From CAZFBR01 sp035353495 [NCBI: uncultured bacterium] (GTDB lineage: Bacteria; DAOPZR01), in NCBI GenBank assembly GCA_964517215.1, contig CAZFBR010000134.1, forward strand, positions 1 through 9,428: 9,428 nt of DNA. The letters are read 5' to 3'. The position numbers and the translations under genes were made by a program. Below, piece by piece: positions 5,014 through 9,428 of the stretch. The notes under the pieces are model-generated. The model ran no database searches and was not told the DNA's origin. It saw nothing but the letters and a program-made list of their open reading frames with translations. How positions within the stretch are numbered: the stretch's first letter is position 1; each line of letters begins with the position of its first letter.

Positions 5014-5450
5014 CCCGCGGCGCCGGCCGGCGCCGGCCGGGCCGGGGTCGGTTCGGCGGCCGCTGCCGCCGGAGTCGCCCCCTCCGCCCCAACCAGCCCG
5101 GTCACCCTGGCCACGCGCTTCTGCAGTTCAAAAATGTCCACCGGCTTGATCAGATAGTCGCTGATCCCCAGCGTCACCAGCTTCATCACCAGATCGCGGT
5201 CCTCGTTCGCGGTGATCACCATCACCGGCACGGTCAGCTTCTGCTGGCGCAGCGTCTGCAGCACTTCCAGCCCGCTGATATCGGGCAGATTGAGGTCGAG
5301 CAGAATCAGGTCAGGCGCCTGGCTCAGCGCCGCACGCACCGCCGCCGCACCGTTCTCCGCCTCAACAATGGCAAACCCCAGTTTTTTGAGCGCCTTCCCG
5401 TACAGCAGCCGGGTATAGGCAATGTCATCGACTACGAGTGCATTCTTCAT
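4989..5450 (-). CDS. Receiver-only response regulator (CheY-like) with Ala/Pro and poly-Asp tail
   Basis: The 153-aa protein is a single REC domain (about residues 3-118) without a DNA-binding or other output domain. The acidic pocket is D8/D9, the phosphoacceptor is D52 in LLDLNLPD, the switch Thr is T80 (VMVITAN), and the conserved Lys is K102 in IKP. Residues about 121-147 are low-complexity Ala/Pro/Gly, and the protein ends in Glu and six Asp. It begins at ATG 5450, which overlaps the kinase stop in an ATGA, so the pair are coupled and cognate by position. The frame is open further upstream, but that part is antisense-like kinase sequence. Phosphorylation by the neighbouring kinase is inferred. 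With no output domain it may act by protein contact or in a phosphorelay. The acidic tail may only be a by-product of the next gene's RBS/start. Confidence 0.93.
   Translation of the reverse strand: MKNALVVDDIAYTRLLYGKALKKLGFAIVEAENGAAAVRAALSQAPDLILLDLNLPDISGLEVLQTLRQQKLTVPVMVITANEDRDLVMKLVTLGISDYLIKPVDIFELQKRVARVTGLVGAEGATPAAAAAEPTPARPAPAGAAGEDDDDDD
5021..5040. repeat. Two tandem 10-bp GC repeats in the regulator tail
   Basis: CGCCGGCCGG occurs twice in a row, within the Ala/Pro/Gly-coding part of the response regulator tail. Slippage here could vary the linker or shift its frame; the ten-base unit is not a multiple of three. Confidence 0.6.
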
Positions 5451-7222
5451 ACCGGCAGCGTCAACGGCAGCCGCACCGTAAACTCCGTGCCCTGTCCGAC
5501 CGTCGACGTCACGCTCACCTCCCCTTTCATGTCCTGCGCCATCTTGCGCACAATGGCAAGTCCCAGTCCCGTGCCCTGCGCCCGGGTGGTGAAAAACGCG
5601 GTAAAGAGCTGCGGCACATGCTCCGCCGCGATGCCCGGCCCGTTGTCCGCCACGCGCAGTGTCAGCCACGGTTCCTCCCGCTGCGCCGTCACCGTCAGCG
5701 TGCCGCCCGGCGGCAACACCGTAATCGCGTTGCGAATCAGGTTGTCCGCAATCAGCCGCACCTGCGCCAGACCGCCGCGCCAGGGGAGTGTCGGCGGCAC
5801 CGCACAGACCACCTGCAGCCGCTTCTCGCGCACCTGTCCCTGATGCAGTTCCAGCGATTCAGCGATCAGCGTGGCGACATCCAGGTCGCTCCACGCCACA
5901 TCGCCCGGCCGGGCGTACAGCAGCAGATTGTCAACCAGCCGGCGCAGCGCATCAACCTGGGTGATGATGATGCGGGCATATTCCCGCACCTCGGTCCAGT
6001 CATCCTCCTGCTGCAGCAGCTGGGCAAACCCGCGGATGGGGTTGAGCGGATTGCGCACCTCATGCGCCACCGCCGCCGCCATCTCGCCCAGCGCCGCCAG
6101 CTGCTCCTGCTGGCGCAGTTTCCCCTCCCGGCGCTTGATATCGGTCAGGTCCTGAAAAAAGAACGCCGCCCCGCACACCGCCCCCATGCTGTCGCGCAGC
6201 CGGTTGCTGCTGATCCCGAAGACCACGTCGCGCCCGGCCACCAGTTCGCCAACTTCCGCCCGCTGCACCTCGCGCCCCTCGTCGAGGGTCGCCGCCATGA
6301 CCGCGGCGATGGCCGGACAGCCGGCCAGCAGTTCGCGGTACGGCCGGCCATGCGCGGCGGCGGGCGCCGGCAGCTGCAGCAGTTCCTGCGCGCGGCGATT
6401 GACCGCCCGCACCCGGCCGTCGGCTTCAAGCGTCACCAGACCGCTGAACATCGACTCGATCAGCCGCTCATTATAGGCCCGCAGTTCGCCCAGGTCGGCG
6501 ATCTGGCCGTCAAGCCGGGCATTCATGCGCTGCAGCGTCGCCGCCAGCGCCCCCAGTTCATCCCGGCGCGCCACCCGCAGCGGCGTCGTGCGCTCGCCCC
6601 GCTCGACCGCCTCCGCCCAGCGCTGCAAGAAGAGGATCGGGCGGGTGAACCGCCGGGCCAGCAGCAGCGCCAGCACCAGTGCGCCGGCCACCAGCACCCC
6701 GCTCCACGCCAGCGCCTCATACAGCACCCGCCGCCGCCACTGCTGTTCCTCGCGCTCGCTGCGCCGCAGGGCCAGCAGCGTGCCGTCGGGCGCCCGCCAC
6801 AGCATCATGCGGAACGCCTCGTAGGCGGGCCCGTCCGCAACCGCGGCCGGCAGGGCAACCGGCAGGGTGACCGCGGCGCCCGCCGGCGCCACCCCGTCCC
6901 ATACCTCGCGCGGGACCACCGTGCGCACCTTGTCCAGGCGCAGCACCGCCACCGCGGTATCGATCATTTCCGTCGTCACCGCCTGCACCTGCAGCGCCGG
7001 CAGCGCGCGCGCCGCCTGCGCCACTGCCGCCCGGGTGTCACCCGCGCGGCAGCCGCGCAGATAGCAGCGCTGCGCCTCGTCCGCCAGCGTCGTCAGGCGT
7101 TCCTCACCCCGGCGGGTAAGCAGTTCATCCAGCAGACCGTAGGTGTACAGCGAAAAGAACACGATCGGCGCCAGCGCCACCAGCAGCATAGCGAGAATCA
7201 GCTGATCGCGCAAATGCCGCAC
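5447..7222 (-). CDS. Membrane sensor histidine kinase (HAMP-PAS-HisKA-HATPase)
   Basis: The 591-aa protein has TM1 at about 7-27, an extracytoplasmic sensor of about 140 residues with a C-x4-C pair (Cys53, Cys58), TM2 at about 171-189, HAMP (about 190-240), a PAS domain (about 250-360), the dimerisation/phosphoacceptor helix with His387 in HEVRNPLNPIRG, and a HATPase domain: N box IADNLIRNA (491-499), G1 DNGPG (526-530), F box FTAFF (540-544) and G2 GTGLGL (550-555). The HEVRNPL H-box resembles NtrB/AtoS-type kinases. It senses an envelope or intracellular cue and phosphorylates the adjacent receiver protein. The start is GTG 7222, 17 bp after the TPR gene stop, with a GGA-type RBS; its 3' end overlaps the regulator in ATGA. 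All catalytic boxes look intact. The ligand is not predictable. Confidence 0.95.
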   Translation of the reverse strand: MRHLRDQLILAMLLVALAPIVFFSLYTYGLLDELLTRRGEERLTTLADEAQRCYLRGCRAGDTRAAVAQAARALPALQVQAVTTEMIDTAVAVLRLDKVRTVVPREVWDGVAPAGAAVTLPVALPAAVADGPAYEAFRMMLWRAPDGTLLALRRSEREEQQWRRRVLYEALAWSGVLVAGALVLALLLARRFTRPILFLQRWAEAVERGERTTPLRVARRDELGALAATLQRMNARLDGQIADLGELRAYNERLIESMFSGLVTLEADGRVRAVNRRAQELLQLPAPAAAHGRPYRELLAGCPAIAAVMAATLDEGREVQRAEVGELVAGRDVVFGISSNRLRDSMGAVCGAAFFFQDLTDIKRREGKLRQQEQLAALGEMAAAVAHEVRNPLNPIRGFAQLLQQEDDWTEVREYARIIITQVDALRRLVDNLLLYARPGDVAWSDLDVATLIAESLELHQGQVREKRLQVVCAVPPTLPWRGGLAQVRLIADNLIRNAITVLPPGGTLTVTAQREEPWLTLRVADNGPGIAAEHVPQLFTAFFTTRAQGTGLGLAIVRKMAQDMKGEVSVTSTVGQGTEFTVRLPLTLPV

Positions 7223-7239
7223 GCGTTGCGTCCGTTCCG

Positions 7240-9428
7240 TCAGCTGCCGGCGGCAGTCAGCCGTTCGAGCCGCTGGGCCGCGTCGCGGAAGTTCAGTTCC
7301 ACCAGCACCACCTTGCGATATTCCGCCACCGCCGCCGCCACATCCCCCCGCTGCTCCTGCACCAGGCCGCGATTATACAGCACCATCAGCCGCAGCGCCG
7401 CATCAAAGCCGGCGGTCTCGACGGGGATTTCGTCCAGCTGGGCCAGCGCCAGGTCAGCCATGCCCTTGGCCAGCAGGCAGAGGGCGGTGATGTTCCGCGC
7501 CTGCCAGCGCATGATCGACGCCCCGCGTTTCACCTGCTGCAACTCGGTGATGGCAGCGTCGTATTCGCCCAGCGCATACAGCGACCGGCCGAGCTCGAAA
7601 CGCACTTCCACCCGGTCGAACAGCGTCAGTTCCATCAGCCGGCGGAACAGCGCCACCGCCGGGGCATGTTCCTCCCGCCCGGCATAATAGCGGCCGATCT
7701 CGACCAGCTGATGGTACGCCTCGACATTGTCCTGTTCCAGCGCCAGCGCCCGCAGATAGAAATCAGCGGCGGCGGCGTAATCGTGGCGGTGCTGCTGCGC
7801 CCGCGCCAGCGCCAGGCAAACCCCCGGCTCCGCCGCCACCCGCGCCAGCAGTTCCGTGCCGGTGGCCACCACCGCCTCCCAGTCGCGCTCCTGCTCGTAC
7901 AGCACCAGCAGGCGGCGCAGCAGCGGCTCCTTCTGCGGCACCCGCGCGAGCACATCGGCATAGCAGCCGATCGCCGCCGGCGCTTCGCCCTGCGCCTCAT
8001 ACAGCTCGCCCAGCGCCATCGCCAGGCGCAGCGATTCGGGGAACCGCCGGCGCAGTTCCTGCAGCCGGTCAGCCACCCATTCCCAGTCCGCCGACTGCCG
8101 CTGCCGGTAGTCCTGCAGCGCTTCCGTGGCCTGGTCGATGGCCCCCGCCTTGATCCACAGCTCGATCTGCCGGCGCTGATGCGTCGCATCGCTGACCGGA
8201 TGGTCCAGCTCCGCGTGCGCCTTTGCCGCCTCGCTCCACGCCCCGCACGCCTCCGCCACCTGCAGCCGCAGCCGCTTCAGTTCCTGCCGCAGCTGATCCG
8301 TCACCGCCAGCCGGGTCAGCTCCGCCAACTGCGCCTGGGCGGCCGGAAAGTCGCGATTGGCCAGCTGCTGCTGCAGCAGCACGGCCGAGGTGCTCCAGTC
8401 GCGGCCGCCGCCGGCCGATGCCTGTGCCGCAGTCTGCGCCGCATCATCGGTCATCCGCAGTTTCTGATAGACCTCCGTGAGCCGCGTCAGCACCGCCGCG
8501 GGCGGGTCGGGCATGGCCTGCACCGCCTCGTACTGGCGCCGCGCCTCGCCCCAGTCGCCCGCCACAAAGGCCTGGTCGCCCAGGCGCGTCAGCCACCAGC
8601 GCTTGAGTGCCGGCTGCCAGCGGCGGCGCGTGAAGAACAGCGCCAGTCCGAGGGTGACGATGATCAGCCAGACGGCGATATGCACCCACAGGTTCATCCG
8701 CGAGCGCACCCCTTCGATGCGGTCGTCAATTTCCGGATAGGCGGGCTCGGAGAATTTCACCTTCTGGTAATAGCGCAGCGCCTGCTCATAATTGCCGTTT
8801 TTTTCATTCACCTGCGCCAGCAGGAACCAGACCTCGCAGCGTTCCGCCGCCTGCAGCACGGTGGCGTCCTTCTCGATGAGCAGCGCCAGGTCGCCCAGAT
8901 CCTCCTGGGCGGCGGGATAGTCGCCGTTGCTCACCATCTGCCGCGCCCGCAGGAGGAGCAGCTGGGACTGCTTTTCCGCCAGTTCGCTGTCGAGCTGACC
9001 GTTATTCTCCTGCTGGTAGGCCTTCAGCCGGGCCAGCACCTCCGCGGCCTCGCCCGCATCGCCCCCGGTGGACACCTGCTTGAGCAGCTCGTTGGCATCC
9101 TGCAGCAGCACCAGCCGCTCCGCCTTGCTCACCAGCTGCGCAATGCCGTCGGGCGGGTTCTTGGTCGCCGCCGCCTGGCGGTAAAAATCGGCCGCCTCGC
9201 CCGGCCGCCCCGCCGCCAACGCCGTGTCCCCCTTTTTCTTCAGTTCCTCACCGGCCGCGCGCTCAGCGGACAGCTGGCAGCGCTGCAGCAGCATCGCCAG
9301 CGCGGTGTCATCCGGACGCGCCGCCGCCGCCGCCGTCAGCAGCGGCACCGCCTCGCTGTATTGCTCGGCCTGGGCATAGCATTGCGCCAGCAAAATCTTG
9401 TTTTCCACCGTCGGCGCCGTCGCATGCA
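7240..9428 (-). CDS. TPR-repeat membrane protein, 5' end outside window
   Basis: The frame stays open to the right window edge (residues His-Ala-Thr-Ala-Pro-Thr precede GTG 9408 without a stop), so the N-terminus is missing; about 728 codons are visible, and GTG 9408 is unlikely to be the true start because the sequence there is already mid-repeat. Numbering from that GTG, TPR-like helical pairs fill residues about 1-230 and 270-720 (for example LAQCYAQAEQYSEAVPLL, LAQVNEKNGNYEQALRYYQK, FELGRSLYALGEYDAAI and LYNRGLVQEQRGDVAAAVAEYRK). A single membrane segment at about 241-260 (WVHIAVWLIIVTLGLALFF) is followed by a basic patch, suggesting the C-terminal repeats are cytoplasmic and the N-terminal ones outside. 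TPRs bind proteins, so it may be a scaffold or sensor partner for the kinase 17 bp downstream. Whether a kinase or FHA domain precedes it cannot be seen. Confidence 0.85.
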   Translation of the reverse strand, partial: HATAPTVENKILLAQCYAQAEQYSEAVPLLTAAAAARPDDTALAMLLQRCQLSAERAAGEELKKKGDTALAAGRPGEAADFYRQAAATKNPPDGIAQLVSKAERLVLLQDANELLKQVSTGGDAGEAAEVLARLKAYQQENNGQLDSELAEKQSQLLLLRARQMVSNGDYPAAQEDLGDLALLIEKDATVLQAAERCEVWFLLAQVNEKNGNYEQALRYYQKVKFSEPAYPEIDDRIEGVRSRMNLWVHIAVWLIIVTLGLALFFTRRRWQPALKRWWLTRLGDQAFVAGDWGEARRQYEAVQAMPDPPAAVLTRLTEVYQKLRMTDDAAQTAAQASAGGGRDWSTSAVLLQQQLANRDFPAAQAQLAELTRLAVTDQLRQELKRLRLQVAEACGAWSEAAKAHAELDHPVSDATHQRRQIELWIKAGAIDQATEALQDYRQRQSADWEWVADRLQELRRRFPESLRLAMALGELYEAQGEAPAAIGCYADVLARVPQKEPLLRRLLVLYEQERDWEAVVATGTELLARVAAEPGVCLALARAQQHRHDYAAAADFYLRALALEQDNVEAYHQLVEIGRYYAGREEHAPAVALFRRLMELTLFDRVEVRFELGRSLYALGEYDAAITELQQVKRGASIMRWQARNITALCLLAKGMADLALAQLDEIPVETAGFDAALRLMVLYNRGLVQEQRGDVAAAVAEYRKVVLVELNFRDAAQRLERLTAAGS

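Noticed and set aside
5438-7687. Very long plus-strand frame (749 codons) opposite the kinase
   Set aside because: It is antisense to a kinase with all catalytic boxes intact, and its translation is dominated by Arg, His, Gln, Pro and Ala, as expected for a high-GC shadow frame.
1-9428. CRISPR array, tRNA or rRNA genes, insertion sequence
   Set aside because: I saw no regularly spaced repeats, no cloverleaf-like or rRNA-like sequence, and no transposase-like product in the frames read.

Overview
The window looks like chromosomal DNA of a GC-rich, Gram-negative (LPS-making) bacterium. The outer-membrane chemistry genes (a GT9 heptosyltransferase and a DUF374/LpxL-type acyltransferase) and a lipoprotein signal support this. 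The phylum cannot be fixed from sequence alone; PVC-type or delta-proteobacteria-like lineages are guesses.

From about 1169 to the right edge, everything recognisable lies on the minus strand and is packed like one operon, in the order of transcription: a TPR membrane protein (7240-9428, start outside the window), a PAS/HAMP sensor histidine kinase (5447-7222), a receiver-only response regulator (4989-5450, 4-bp overlap with the kinase), a GT9 heptosyltransferase (3854-5002, overlapping the regulator), a two-domain acyltransferase fusing DUF374 to LpxL/HtrB (2273-3847), a chagasin-type (I42) protease-inhibitor lipoprotein (1815-2195) and a ThiE-like thiamine phosphate synthase (1169-1792). 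The likely theme is envelope/LPS assembly under two-component control, with ThiE as a metabolic passenger.

Between 743 and 1168 there is no convincing gene. The stretch carries a near-consensus sigma-70 promoter reading left (TTGACA-17-TATACT), a possible back-to-back promoter reading right, an inverted repeat between their -35 boxes, and two copies of an 18-bp element.

The left end (1-742) is visibly more AT-rich and is built like an integron cassette array. A 65-bp hairpin site at 426-490 has the features of attC: 7-bp complementary R boxes, unpaired spacers, a GC-rich stem with two extrahelical bases, and a 4-nt loop. The same R-box heptamer (minus strand GTTCGGC) recurs at 736-742 just before the first small gene, so genes at 494-724 (76 aa) and 1-410 (signal-peptide protein, cut by the window edge) each sit 11-15 nt behind an R box. 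The promoter at 773-801 is placed where an integron Pc would drive the first cassette. No integrase gene is visible, so this is either an integrase-less cassette cluster or an integron whose integrase lies elsewhere. This boundary is the most interesting part of the window.
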